Part shown: one piece after another, positions 7,429-16,357 of the stretch
Layout of the letters: the number at the start of each line of letters is the position of its first letter
How positions within the stretch are numbered: the first letter of the stretch is position 1
Origin: Oleispira antarctica RB-8
Lineage (GTDB): Bacteria > Pseudomonadota > Gammaproteobacteria > Pseudomonadales > Oceanobacteraceae
Direction of reading: 5' to 3'
DNA: 64,000 nt
Assembly (NCBI GenBank): GCA_000967895.1
Contig: FO203512.1
Span: 1,883,350 to 1,947,349 of the forward strand
The notes under the pieces: model-generated
Database searches by the model: none
What the model was told of the DNA's origin: nothing
The model's input: only the letters and a program-made list of their open reading frames with translations
Made by a program: the position numbers and the translations under genes

Positions 7429-7529
7429 GCTTAACAAGTTTGTGCACTGGATCTAATTTCCGCCACACCTTTCGCCATTGCTTCGCAACTATATGGCAAA
7501 AGGTGTAGCGGAAATTAAGCTTGTGATAA
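7429..7529 (+). repeat. Long imperfect palindrome, attC-like
   Basis: A 24-bp arm (AATTTCCGCCACACCTTTCG and four more bases) pairs with its partner at 22 of 24 positions around a loop containing TTGCTTCGCAA. Outside are GCTTAACAAG and AAGCTTGTGATAA, like attC R''-L'' and L'-R' but with GTG instead of the invariant GTT. The hairpin is directly seen. A worn attC is my preferred reading; a strong terminator after the beta-barrel gene is the alternative. Confidence 0.5.
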
Positions 7530-8082
7530 AGGCGATCAGGCTGTAGAAAAATAGAAAAACCCCTCGATCTAGCTCAATAAATCAACACTTGAATATAAAA
7601 AAATCTATAAATGAGAGTTGCTTGTAAGTGGGGCATAAGATCAATCTCTTCTGATTTTTTCGTTTAATTTTCGTGTCAATTTCAGCTGATTATTGTCAGC
7701 ATAAAAACGTGGTTAACTTTTTTTCAAATCAGTTCTTTAGCATGAGGGCGTCCAAGACCTCGCAAAATGTGTTAGGGTGCGGCCTCTGGTATACGAGTTA
7801 CTAAGTATTATTATCCTGCTTGACCAGTTCGAGGACCCCTTGTGGCTTCTCTCGAAATCTCGCGCTTCATCGGTGGCTTGTCCATCTAGGCCTTCTGTTT
7901 TTCTAACAAATGTTGCCTTTATCATTATTGTGCCATCGGTTAATCCGAATTTGGTGCATATCACTGCGGAACTTTATCGTTGAATCTTTTCTGGTTCAAA
8001 CTGAGTTTTTTACCGCTTTTAATCGTCGCTCGGGCCGCTCTCGCCTGGCGAACGATCTAATCCCTTTAAGTAGGAGTCATTT
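7530..8082. other. Gene-poor stretch between accessory region and tmm
   Basis: About 550 bases without a convincing gene. Open frames of 68-75 codons on both strands (7737-7983) show no recognisable motif, good start or ribosome-binding site. The part nearest tmm (7980-8082) probably holds its promoter and leader. I see no clear sigma70 boxes. AGGAG at 8072-8076 is the tmm ribosome-binding site. Confidence 0.5.
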
Positions 8083-9453
8083 ATGAGTTTTAGAGTTGCC
8101 ATTTTAGGCGCTGGCCCGAGCGGCTTGGCCCAACTACGTGCTTTCGAAGCAGCCCGCGACGCCGGTGCTGAAATTCCCGAAATCGTATGCTACGAAAAGC
8201 AAAATGACTGGGGCGGCATGTGGAATTACACGTGGCGCACAGGCTTAGATGCCTACGGCGAACCCGTCCACGGCAGCATGTATCGTTATTTATGGTCAAA
8301 CGGCCCCAAGGAATGTTTGGAGTTAGCAGATTACAGCTTCGAAGAACACTTTGGTCGTCCTATTCCGTCTTATCCTCCACGCGCTGTATTGCGCGATTAC
8401 ATAATGGGACGCGTCGCTAAAAGTAATATGCGCCAGTACGTTCGTTTTAATACCGCGGTGCATTGGGTTGAACATGACGAAGCTACCGACAAGTTTTCTG
8501 TCACGGTCAGAGACCTCAAAAAAGACGAACTGAGCACAGAAGAGTTCGATCATGTTATTGTCGCCACGGGACACTTTTCGACCCCTAATACGCCTTATTT
8601 TGAAGGCCTTGAACAGTTTCCTGGTCGCGTATTACACGCCCATGATTTTCGTGATGCTTGTGAGTTCACGGGCAAGGATTTATTGCTCATTGGCAGTAGC
8701 TATTCGGCGGAAGATATTGGCACTCAGTGCCACAAATACGGTGCTAAATCGGTTACCTTTAGTTATCGATCCGGCCCTATGGGCTTTGATTGGCCTGAAT
8801 CGTTCAGCGAGGTGCCTTTACTCACCGGCGTGATCGGCAAGACAGCGTATTTTAAAGACGGCACCAGCAAAGACGTCGACGCAATCATTTTGTGCACTGG
8901 GTATAAACATCATTTTCCGTTCTTACCCAATGATCTGACTCTGACTACGCACAACCGTATGTACCCAGAAGGTTTGTACAAGGGTATCGTTTCTTTGGCG
9001 AACCCGAAGTTAATATTCTTGGGAATGCAGGATCAGTATTACACCTTCAATATGTTCGACGCGCAGGCTTGGTATGCTCGTGATGTTATGCTTGGTCGTA
9101 TTCCATTACCTTCAAACGAAGAGATGGCAGCTGATACCTGTGAATGGGTCTCCCGTGAATTGAAGTTGTCTGATCCCACTGAAGAGATCGACTTTCAGGC
9201 GTCTTACATACTCGATTTGATCGCGCCTACTGACTATCCCGCTTTTGATGTGGCTCGTGTTGCTGATATTTTCAAAGAATGGGAACACGACAAAGAAGCG
9301 GACATCCTTGGTTATCGTAACAAGAGTTATCGCTCAACGCTGACAGGCACTTTGGCACCCGTACACCATACGCGGTGGATGGATGCGATGGATGATTCTC
9401 TTGAAACGTTCCTCCAAGAAGATCAATCCGAGCCAGCAACGGAGTCTGCATGA
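8083..9453 (+). CDS. tmm: Trimethylamine monooxygenase (bacterial FMO)
   Basis: This 456-aa flavoprotein has an FAD-binding GAGPSG at 9-14, the FMO-defining [11 protein letters not shown] motif at 179-189, an NADPH-binding [10 protein letters not shown] at 204-213 and the conserved ATGHFSTP. Long stretches such as [10 protein letters not shown] and [15 protein letters not shown] are typical of bacterial Tmm, which oxidises trimethylamine to its N-oxide with NADPH and oxygen in the cytoplasm. The length matches the family (about 445-460). AGGAG precedes the ATG. Unlike many marine tmm loci, no TMAO demethylase, transporter or glutamine-synthetase-like gene lies beside it, so the product may serve as an osmolyte or be handled elsewhere. 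Confidence 0.9.
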   Translation: MSFRVAILGAGPSGLAQLRAFEAARDAGAEIPEIVCYEKQNDWGGMWNYTWRTGLDAYGEPVHGSMYRYLWSNGPKECLELADYSFEEHFGRPIPSYPPRAVLRDYIMGRVAKSNMRQYVRFNTAVHWVEHDEATDKFSVTVRDLKKDELSTEEFDHVIVATGHFSTPNTPYFEGLEQFPGRVLHAHDFRDACEFTGKDLLLIGSSYSAEDIGTQCHKYGAKSVTFSYRSGPMGFDWPESFSEVPLLTGVIGKTAYFKDGTSKDVDAIILCTGYKHHFPFLPNDLTLTTHNRMYPEGLYKGIVSLANPKLIFLGMQDQYYTFNMFDAQAWYARDVMLGRIPLPSNEEMAADTCEWVSRELKLSDPTEEIDFQASYILDLIAPTDYPAFDVARVADIFKEWEHDKEADILGYRNKSYRSTLTGTLAPVHHTRWMDAMDDSLETFLQEDQSEPATESA

Positions 9454-9678
9454 GTCAATCTGGTATGAGTTCAAGTCTGGTCGCATTTCACTGCCAGTAG
9501 CCTTATTTTGTATCAAGCTCGCACGTTTGTAACCAAGCTCTAGGTGCCAGAGCAAGTCATTATCTTGTCTCGCATGGTTTTGAGGAGAGATAAGGGCTTG
9601 CGGGTTTTTCTGTATCAAAAATACACTTCATAATCGTTAATAATATTTTTACGGTTATGTTTTATCAAAGGGTTGCGC

Positions 9679-10008
9679 ATGGGGTACTTGTACTTAGCAT
9701 TAGCGATTGGCTCGGAAGTGCTAGCAACGTTAGCGCTTAAAGAGTCTGAAGGTTTTACTTATTTAATTTCCAGCGTTGTTTGTTTTATTGCTTATACCGT
9801 TGCATTTTTTTTCCTATCTTTAGTTCTCAAAACTGTTGCTGTTGGCGTTGCATATGCTATTTGGGCGGGGATGGGGATTGTTTTAATTGCAGCGATAAGT
9901 GCGGTGTTTTATAAGCAGATCCCCGATTTTCTAGCACTTATGGGTATGTTTTTAATTTTGTCGGGTGTGATCATTATTAATGTGTTTTCAAAAACAGTGA
10001 ATCATTAG
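9679..10008 (+). CDS. SMR-family multidrug efflux transporter (EmrE/QacE-like)
   Basis: This 109-aa protein has four TM helices. TM1 carries the essential glutamate E13 in AIGSEVLATLALK, and TM3 has the conserved AYAIWAG(M)GIVLI stretch. SMR proteins act as dual-topology dimers that exchange protons for cationic drugs or quaternary amines. ATG at 9679 is chosen over the in-frame TTG at 9673 because AAAGGG sits seven bases upstream of the ATG. The gene stands alone. The substrate cannot be predicted. Confidence 0.88.
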   Translation: MGYLYLALAIGSEVLATLALKESEGFTYLISSVVCFIAYTVAFFFLSLVLKTVAVGVAYAIWAGMGIVLIAAISAVFYKQIPDFLALMGMFLILSGVIIINVFSKTVNH

Positions 10009-10018
10009 TTTGACGACG

Positions 10019-10043
10019 CAGCACTTCTTGGGGGTGCTGTTTA
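10019..10043 (+). terminator. Weak terminator-like hairpin
   Basis: CAGCAC at 10019-10024 pairs with GTGCTG at 10034-10039, followed by a short T run, just after the SMR gene stop. Confidence 0.4.
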
Positions 10044-10077
10044 GATATTCAGTTTAGACATCCTGTTTAGATATTGT
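10039..10077. repeat. Three tandem copies of a 13-bp unit
   Basis: GTTTAGATATTCA, GTTTAGACATCCT and GTTTAGATATTGT follow one another with an exact 13-bp period. They lie in the intergenic space between the SMR and DUF3465 genes. No function is evident. Confidence 0.7.
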
Positions 10078-10304
10078 TGCCTTTGTTGAGCGGGAGTCTC
10101 AACTTCTTTTAGTTTCAATCACCTGTGGTGATCCAACTTCCACCGACCTTAGATTGCCAAAAAGTCATAAATTAACTAATGTTAGTGATGATGTTGAATG
10201 GCTGTTAGGGTTGAACTGTGACAGTTTTAACGGCATTCAATCATTCGTATCCCTCATTATTTTCAGATTATGGGGTGATTATTGCTGATAAGGAACCGTA
10301 GAAT

Positions 10305-10694
10305 ATGAAGTATTTATTCCTAATATTAATGTTATCTGCTTTCTCTGTTGTGGGGTTTGCCAGTGGGCAGTCAATTTCTTCTGCTTATGAAACTAAAACT
10401 AGTAATGTACAGGTTCGAAGCAGTGGAATAGTTGTCAAAATTCTAGCTGATGATAATAAAGGCTCTCGTCACCAAAAATTCATACTTAAGTTGCCTCTAG
10501 GTCAAACGATTTTAATTGCTCATAACATTGATTTGGCGCCTAGAATAGCGTCAATCAATATGGGCGACTTTGTGGAGTTTTATGGTGAGTATGAATGGAA
10601 TGCTAAAGGGGGCGTCGTTCATTGGACTCATCATGACCCCGCAGGTCGTCATGAGGGTGGTTGGCTTAAACACAGTGGCGTTTTATATGAATAA
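10305..10694 (+). CDS. DUF3465 periplasmic protein
   Basis: This 129-aa protein has an N-terminal signal peptide ([19 protein letters not shown]). The beta-rich remainder ends in the family hallmark [19 protein letters not shown]. The compact fold resembles an OB-like domain, with strands around [18 protein letters not shown]. The His-rich C-terminal motif suggests metal or nucleic-acid binding, but the family has no established function that I know of. It is a single gene with its own leader. Confidence 0.75.
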   Translation: MKYLFLILMLSAFSVVGFASGQSISSAYETKTSNVQVRSSGIVVKILADDNKGSRHQKFILKLPLGQTILIAHNIDLAPRIASINMGDFVEFYGEYEWNAKGGVVHWTHHDPAGRHEGGWLKHSGVLYE

Positions 10695-10856
10695 CGCCTT
10701 TTTCTGTATGGTGTAATTTGGCATCTTTTCTACCCATAGCTCACTAAAAAATACTCAGTCCTATATTGCAGTCTCAGTTCAGGCTACGTTAGACTTAGTA
10801 CTGTGGTCGAATCAGTATTGAAGAGCGATAACAACAAAAGAAGGGGTAAGAAATAG

Positions 10857-11837
10857 ATGGATATAATTGCAGTTGATAAGTTTTGGCAGCTTATCAATGA
10901 GAAGCTGGAAGGCTGGTTAGAGGCGGGTATTAAAATCTTACCCAATATTATGGTCGCTATTTTATTGGCCATTTTTTTTGGAATACTGGCGAAGTATGTC
11001 GGCAGGGCCGCCCAGAAATTACTTCATCGAACATTGGAATCAGAGCAGATCGCTAATCTACTCGCGTCTGTTATTAAAGTTTTAGTGCTGTTCGCAGGGC
11101 TGTTTGTGGCACTTGATTTTTTAGGGCTAACGGGCACGGTCATGTCACTCTTAGCGGGGGCTGGTATTGTTGGTTTGGCATTGGGTTTTGCCTTTCAGGA
11201 TATGGCAGAGAACTTGATCGCAGGCATTGCAATGGGTGTTCGTAAGCCCTTTCAAATAGGCGATGTTATTGAAGCAGATAAGGTTTTTGGCACGGTCAAA
11301 ATCATTAATCTTCGTAATACGTTAGTTGAGACCTTTTTTGGTCAGGTCGAGATCATTCCAAACAAAATTCTGTTCAGAAATATTCTAACGAATTACACTT
11401 CAACGGGCGCTAGGCGTATAGAAGTGCCTGTCGGTATTTCATATGCCGATGATCCTGAAAAAGCGGCGTCGGTTATCAAAGACGTTATTAACGATTGTGA
11501 TTTTGTGATCAGGAAAGAAGAGACCGCCGTTTATGCCAAAGAATTTGCTGATAGTAGTATTAACTTATTGGTTTGGTTCTGGATAGATTACCCAGGAGAG
11601 ACTGGCTTTATGCAAGCCAGACATACTGCTGTTATCGAGATCAAGAAGGCACTGGAAAATGCGGATATATTAATTCCATTCCCGATCAGAACGTTGGATT
11701 TTGGTGCGAAAGGTGGTGAAAAATTAAACACTATGTTGTCGCAGAAAAAGACCGCTCATAACCGCGACTCTAACGCTTCTAAAGGTGAAGAACATGGCGA
11801 GACAGCTAACGATGATGATACTGCAGGGAGTAACTAA
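10857..11837 (+). CDS. Small-conductance mechanosensitive channel (MscS family)
   Basis: This 326-aa protein has about three TM segments. The pore helix region (LAGAGIVGLALGFAFQDMAENLIAGI, residues about 99-124) shows the Gly/Ala packing typical of MscS TM3. The cytoplasmic beta domain follows (GDVIEADKVFGTVKIINLRNT) and then a longer charged tail after residue 290. It releases solutes on hypo-osmotic shock. The tail (KKTAHNRDSN... to the end) is hydrophilic and probably disordered. It stands at the head of a run of envelope and ion-homeostasis genes. Confidence 0.92.
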   Translation: MDIIAVDKFWQLINEKLEGWLEAGIKILPNIMVAILLAIFFGILAKYVGRAAQKLLHRTLESEQIANLLASVIKVLVLFAGLFVALDFLGLTGTVMSLLAGAGIVGLALGFAFQDMAENLIAGIAMGVRKPFQIGDVIEADKVFGTVKIINLRNTLVETFFGQVEIIPNKILFRNILTNYTSTGARRIEVPVGISYADDPEKAASVIKDVINDCDFVIRKEETAVYAKEFADSSINLLVWFWIDYPGETGFMQARHTAVIEIKKALENADILIPFPIRTLDFGAKGGEKLNTMLSQKKTAHNRDSNASKGEEHGETANDDDTAGSN

Positions 11838-12011
11838 CAGCATCATTGAATGTTCAGCAGATTAATTAATTGCGCTATGTTTATTGGGGTGCGGCTTGTC
11901 GTAATACGGACAATAAATGTCTCGTTTTTATGATAATGTATCTTTGAAATACTCCGTTATTTATTGAAAACTGATAGTATAGAAATCAACTAACCACGAT
12001 AGGAAATACTA

Positions 12012-12317
12012 ATGACAACGACTAAAAGCAGCGCGCCTAAAAATGCAACAAAAGACGATGAGTTAGCTGCCAGTAAAGAAGCCGCTTTAGATGCTTACGA
12101 AAAATTATTGGAAGCCAAGCAGCATTTAAAATCGGCGGCCGAAGCGGCGGGCGTTGATATGAAAGATGAGGCAGTTGAGCAATTGCTTAAAGGACGAGCT
12201 AAAGCTGAAGAATTAGGCGATCAAGCCAGTGTATTTGTTCGCGAGAAACCATTGGCTAGCTTGGGTATTGCTTTTGTAAGTGGTCTTATTATTTCCCGTT
12301 TGTTTTCACGCAAATGA
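12012..12317 (+). CDS. YqjD/ElaB-like DUF883 membrane-anchored protein
   Basis: This 101-aa protein has a long helical, Ala/Lys/Glu-rich N-terminal part and a single C-terminal membrane anchor (LASLGIAFVSGLIISRLFSRK), the DUF883 layout. E. coli YqjD and ElaB are inner-membrane proteins that associate with ribosomes in stationary phase. The stop overlaps the next gene's ATG by four bases, so this is the first gene of a yqjD-yqjE-yqjK-like operon. Confidence 0.85.
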   Translation: MTTTKSSAPKNATKDDELAASKEAALDAYEKLLEAKQHLKSAAEAAGVDMKDEAVEQLLKGRAKAEELGDQASVFVREKPLASLGIAFVSGLIISRLFSRK

Positions 12318-12745
12318 TCGAGAGTGAAGATACGAACGACTCGGCAGATTCTCACGACAGTGCTAAAACCCCTGACGTATTGGATGAAATAAATGTGTTG
12401 ATGGGTTGGCTGCAGGAAGCTGCGTCAACCAGTTCGGAAATTTTTGATTTATTCCAGCTAGAAGTACAACTTGCGGTTATCGATATTAAACGCTTAATCT
12501 TACTTGCAAGGCTGTTTGTTCCTATGTTGGTGCTGGCATGGATGAGTTTGAGTGCTGTGCTAACGTGGTCTGTTTATTTATTGAATGCTTCTGTATTGCA
12601 GGGCTTGTTGTTTCTTTGCGTTTTGCAGTTTGCTGGTTTGTTTGGTATTGCTATTGGCTTGAAGTATTATCAAAAAAGTCTGTCTTTACCATTAACTCGA
12701 CAACATATTCGTCAGTTTGTTAAAGGTCAAAACCGTGAGCCGTAA
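12314..12745 (+). CDS. YqjE-like phage-holin-superfamily membrane protein
   Basis: This 143-aa protein has an acidic N-terminus, an amphipathic helix (LQEAASTSSEIFDLFQLEVQ) and two TM segments near residues 65-85 and 95-117. That layout matches the holin-superfamily III/YqjE proteins that follow DUF883 genes in gammaproteobacteria. It overlaps the upstream gene by four bases and the downstream gene by 11, so expression is tightly coupled. Lytic holin activity is not implied; these are chromosomal envelope proteins of unknown role. Confidence 0.8.
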   Translation: MIESEDTNDSADSHDSAKTPDVLDEINVLMGWLQEAASTSSEIFDLFQLEVQLAVIDIKRLILLARLFVPMLVLAWMSLSAVLTWSVYLLNASVLQGLLFLCVLQFAGLFGIAIGLKYYQKSLSLPLTRQHIRQFVKGQNREP

Positions 12746-13019
12746 AACTTTACGTTGTAATATTCAGTCACGAAATAACAGTTTGAAATTACGTCAAACG
12801 CAGCTTGCTTTGGCCAGTCGGCAATCAAGGAAGGCTTTAAATAGATGCAATCCTTATTTAATTATTGGTGTTGGTTTATTAGCCGGGGTCACCATAAAGA
12901 CCATCGGTTGGCGCAAGGTATATAGTTTTGCAAGAGTGGGAGCTCGAATTTATCCTTTAATAATAAACAAGGCTGATTCGTACGAGGATAGATTTTTATC
13001 TGATAAAATGGACACCTAA
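12735..13019 (+). CDS. YqjK-like small basic protein
   Basis: This 94-aa basic protein (N-terminal SRKTLRCNIQSRNNSLKLRQ) has one hydrophobic stretch, YLIIGVGLLAGVTIKTIGW. GTG at 12735 is the preferred start: AAAGG lies about eight bases upstream, and the gene then overlaps the end of the YqjE-like gene. Position and composition match the third gene of yqjDEK-type operons. The stop codon lies inside the inverted repeat at 13010-13042. Confidence 0.6.
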   Translation: MSRKTLRCNIQSRNNSLKLRQTQLALASRQSRKALNRCNPYLIIGVGLLAGVTIKTIGWRKVYSFARVGARIYPLIINKADSYEDRFLSDKMDT

Positions 13020-13042
13020 ATTTAACTAAAAATAAGGTGTCC
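13010..13042. repeat. 8-bp inverted repeat between convergent genes
   Basis: GGACACCT pairs perfectly with AGGTGTCC across a 17-base A/T-rich spacer. It overlaps the YqjK-like stop and lies between two converging genes. It lacks a T run, so it is at best a weak bidirectional terminator. Confidence 0.5.
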
Positions 13043-13090
13043 TGCTAAGTTCAACTAAAGGTAGTCAAGTTAATTCCGTTGCTGAAACGC

Positions 13091-14893
13091 TTAATCAATA
13101 TCTTGAATGCTTAAAGAAAATACCTTCCAACCAGATTCTGGTGTCGGTTTATGCTCGCTGGTAAACCAATGAATTCGTCCCTTTTTATCTAATACAAACA
13201 ATGGGATAACCCTATCGTTGTCATTGTCTTTCATCCAGTGTTCAAATTGATAGGTATCGCTAAGTTGCGTATTTTTAACTAACCCATTTTGATTTATAAA
13301 GGAGTTAAGTTTGGTATAAGTAATATTAGCGCCGAACAATGTATGACCTTTATAAGCGTCAGAAACTAAATGCTTTTTATGTGAATTTAAATCTTCCTCG
13401 GAGGGCAACGTAAAAACATTTTTCACGCCAAAATCTTCTCGAAAACGTAATGCAGTCGTATTGTTGGTGGCGCTGTGCCGAGAAAGACCAAGCATCGTAT
13501 TAAAACCATTCAGCTCTAAATTCATCTCGGCATGATCGGAAACAGGGTTTCCAAAGTAAGTCTTAAGTCCTTTCATTCTGGCAGCGCTGATATCTTCCCA
13601 ATGACTATCGCAAAGAAGCGTTTTTACACCAATATTATTGAGGGCTTCTGCAATAACGATAGAGACAGGGTTTGCCCCGATAACGAGAACATCTTTTGTT
13701 GCGGGTGACTCCACGCCTAATAATTTTGCCAACGGCCTGGCTGTTAAGCCCTGAAGCAGAACGGTGCCGATGATCACGCTAAAGGCTAGGGGAACCAACA
13801 GCTCGGCATTCTCCATGTTCAGCTCTTCTAGCTTAATTGCAAACACAACGGAGACCGCTGCTGCCACAATACCTCGTGGTCCTACCCAGGAGAGAAATGC
13901 ACGTTCTTTATACGTAAACTTAGAGCCAATGGTACTCACAAATACTTTGACGGGTCTAGAAACAAACTGAACCACTAAAAATACGCCAACAGCCCCCCAG
14001 CCCATGCCATAAAGAGTATCTAAATCTACGCGAGCAGACAGTATGATGAATAAAGCAGACACAAACATGATCGTTAGGCTTTCTTTAAAGCTTAAAATAT
14101 CTTTTGTATTTACTCCCCGCATATTTACCAGCCAAATTCCCATGATGGTAACCGTGAGTAGTCCCGACTCATGCATCAGGGTATTGGACAATGAAAATGC
14201 ACCCGTCACGAAGGCGAGCGCGGCAAAATTGTGTAGATATTTAGGAATAAGATGATGTCGTAAAAGCAGTCCGAGGCAATAGCCCGCCAAGACGCCAAAC
14301 AATGCACCAATGAAGACAGTTTGACCAAATACGACGAGAACATGTAACCAGTCTGACCCTGTTTGTTGGGCAACAATCCATTCGAAAATCAATACCGCAA
14401 ATAAAGCGCCAAAGGGATCGATAATGATCCCTTCCCAGCGAAGCGTTCTGGAAATCATAAGGTTGGGTCTGACCGATTGCAGAATTGGCATTATTACGGT
14501 TGGCCCAGTAACCACCATTATTGCTCCAAATAATGCGGAAATTGACCAGCTTAGCGATGCAATATAGTGTGCTGCGATCGTTGTAATTGTCGCATTGATA
14601 ACAGCGCCGTATGTCACCATGTTTCTTACGGTACTGCCTATTTCTTTTAATTCTGTTCGTTTTAGCGTCAGGCTCCCTTCAAATAGGATCACTGCGACGC
14701 ATAACGAAATAAAAGAAAAAAGGAAGTCTCCAAATAATGCATCAGGGTTGAATAACCCCGTGACGGGGCCCAAGACTATTCCGGTTAGTAAGAGAAATAA
14801 AATAGCCGGAATCTTTACCCACCACGCAAGAATCTGACAGGCAAACCCCAGTATGCCAATTAGCCCTAACATCAATAAATCAGGTATTTCCAT
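13091..14893 (-). CDS. CPA1-family monovalent cation/proton antiporter with TrkA-like domain
   Basis: With ATG 14893 this is a 600-aa protein. About 12-13 TM helices occupy residues 1-390, with the antiporter-typical VTGPTVIMPIL and SWVGPRGIVAAAV motifs. A cytoplasmic nucleotide-binding region follows (DVLVIGANPVSIVIAEAL, near residue 407), resembling a TrkA-N/RCK domain. The protein exchanges Na+ or K+ for protons, and the RCK-like domain suggests ligand gating. The frame opens 33 codons earlier, but the extension would add an unusual hydrophobic leader. It converges on the YqjK-like gene. Confidence 0.88.
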   Translation of the reverse strand: MEIPDLLMLGLIGILGFACQILAWWVKIPAILFLLLTGIVLGPVTGLFNPDALFGDFLFSFISLCVAVILFEGSLTLKRTELKEIGSTVRNMVTYGAVINATITTIAAHYIASLSWSISALFGAIMVVTGPTVIMPILQSVRPNLMISRTLRWEGIIIDPFGALFAVLIFEWIVAQQTGSDWLHVLVVFGQTVFIGALFGVLAGYCLGLLLRHHLIPKYLHNFAALAFVTGAFSLSNTLMHESGLLTVTIMGIWLVNMRGVNTKDILSFKESLTIMFVSALFIILSARVDLDTLYGMGWGAVGVFLVVQFVSRPVKVFVSTIGSKFTYKERAFLSWVGPRGIVAAAVSVVFAIKLEELNMENAELLVPLAFSVIIGTVLLQGLTARPLAKLLGVESPATKDVLVIGANPVSIVIAEALNNIGVKTLLCDSHWEDISAARMKGLKTYFGNPVSDHAEMNLELNGFNTMLGLSRHSATNNTTALRFREDFGVKNVFTLPSEEDLNSHKKHLVSDAYKGHTLFGANITYTKLNSFINQNGLVKNTQLSDTYQFEHWMKDNDNDRVIPLFVLDKKGRIHWFTSEHKPTPESGWKVFSLSIQDID

Positions 14894-15168
14894 CGTGCTG
14901 TGTTCTCTAGTAATTTTAGTGCGATGTTGCTTATAAAGATTAATGCAAGCAGCAAGATAACAGAAATGAACTGAAAAAAAACATCCAATCACATTCGAAA
15001 TTAATAGGCGGGTTGATTCTCATATTTTAAACTCGTTGAATATATAGGGCTTAATAATGGTTTATTCGCAGTGCATCCTTAACACCTTAGAAATATCCAT
15101 GATAGATAATAACAATCGTTGCTGGTTATATTATAGTGAGTGCTTTACCAGTGTAAGGGGAGAAAGAA

Positions 15169-16290
15169 TTGATTCGAAAGACGATTAAATTCATGGGTGA
15201 GGGCGTTTTCAGCATTCTCGTATTCGTCATAGTTTTGAGAATTGCTGCCCCTTTTGTTGTTGAATGGGGAATCAATCGACAGCTTGAGAATACCGAAGGT
15301 ATCTATGGCAAAGTCAGCGATGTTGATCTTCATTTATATCGAGGTGGGTACGAAATTGAAGGTATTCAGCTGTTTATGGTAGACGGCGATGAACAGTATC
15401 CTTTGCTAGAAATTAAAGAATTAGATCTCTCTATATTCTGGGGAGCGCTGCTCGATGGCCACATCGTTGCTGAGGCGATATTAATACAGCCTGCATTCAA
15501 CTTGGTGGATCGAGAAAATACGGAGGTGGTTACTAATGACGCCGTCCGTGATGAAAAAACCTGGGTTGATTTAATCAAAACGTTAACACCATTTTCTATT
15601 GATCGATTAGAAGTTGTTAATGGTGAGTTTCATTTTCATAAGCCTGATGGCGAGCCGAAAGTTGATGTTTTTCTGACTCAGGTAAATTTACTGGTTCAAA
15701 ACATCACTAATAGCCGTGAGTTATCCAATACTCTATTGGCAGATATTAACGTATACGCTCTAGTCATGGGAGAATCCGAAATCAAACTAGAGGGCACATT
15801 CGACCCCTTTAATGGTATTCCTACTTTTGATCTAAATATGGAGATGCAAAGTTTGCCACTACGGCATTTGGATGATTTTATTAAGGTATATACGCCTCTT
15901 GATATAGAAGGTGGGTTGTTAGATTTAGCGTTAGAGTTGGCGGCAGAAGATGGCAATATTAAGGGTTATCTAAAACCTGGCATTTATGAACTGGATGTAT
16001 TTGACTGGCGAGAAGATGTTAGGAAAGACAATGACAATCCGTTCCAACTACTTTTTGAAGCCTTGTCAGGCGGACTTGCTGAATTACTCGAAAACCAAAA
16101 TCGTGATTTACTGGCGACAAAAATTCAGTTGCAGGGAAAAATAGACTCGCCTGAAGCGCCTATTCTTCCTGTGATATTGGGTATATTACAAAATGGTTTT
16201 ATCAATGCGTATGAGATAAAGGTCGAAGGTTCAGTATCTCTGGATGATGAAACGGGTGACCAAGACGATTCAGAAAAAGAGAATCATTAA
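15169..16290 (+). CDS. DUF748/AsmA-like envelope protein
   Basis: This 373-aa protein has one N-terminal TM anchor (residues 12-32) followed by a long beta-rich periplasmic part. Repeats such as VSDVDLHLYRGGYEIEGIQL and LDIEGGLLDLALELAAEDGNIKGYL are typical of DUF748/AsmA-like proteins, whose larger relatives act in lipid transport between membranes. The start is TTG with AAGGGGAG a few bases upstream. At 373 residues it is much shorter than full AsmA proteins. The C-terminus is acidic and polar. Confidence 0.75.
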   Translation: MIRKTIKFMGEGVFSILVFVIVLRIAAPFVVEWGINRQLENTEGIYGKVSDVDLHLYRGGYEIEGIQLFMVDGDEQYPLLEIKELDLSIFWGALLDGHIVAEAILIQPAFNLVDRENTEVVTNDAVRDEKTWVDLIKTLTPFSIDRLEVVNGEFHFHKPDGEPKVDVFLTQVNLLVQNITNSRELSNTLLADINVYALVMGESEIKLEGTFDPFNGIPTFDLNMEMQSLPLRHLDDFIKVYTPLDIEGGLLDLALELAAEDGNIKGYLKPGIYELDVFDWREDVRKDNDNPFQLLFEALSGGLAELLENQNRDLLATKIQLQGKIDSPEAPILPVILGILQNGFINAYEIKVEGSVSLDDETGDQDDSEKENH

Positions 16291-16308
16291 TTACTGTAAT
16301 CAGTATGG

Positions 16309-16348
16309 GTATGTTAACAATGTGAAAACTGCAGCATTGTTAACATAC
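16309..16348. terminator. Bidirectional terminator-like 14-bp stem
   Basis: GTATGTTAACAATG at 16309-16322 pairs perfectly with CATTGTTAACATAC at 16335-16348, between the converging DUF748 and AI-2E genes. There is no clear T run on either side. Confidence 0.55.
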
Positions 16349-16357
16349 TGAACAGTA

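Noticed and set aside
7737-7983. Overlapping 68- and 75-codon frames on both strands upstream of tmm
   Set aside because: No motif, ribosome-binding site or composition suggests coding. Kept only as a gene-poor stretch.
12314-12745. Prophage holin
   Set aside because: It resembles a phage-holin-superfamily protein, but the context is the chromosomal yqjD-yqjE-yqjK-like trio and there are no phage genes around it.
13010-13042. IS end or attachment site
   Set aside because: Only an 8-bp inverted repeat is present, with no transposase or target duplication. It is reported only as a repeat.
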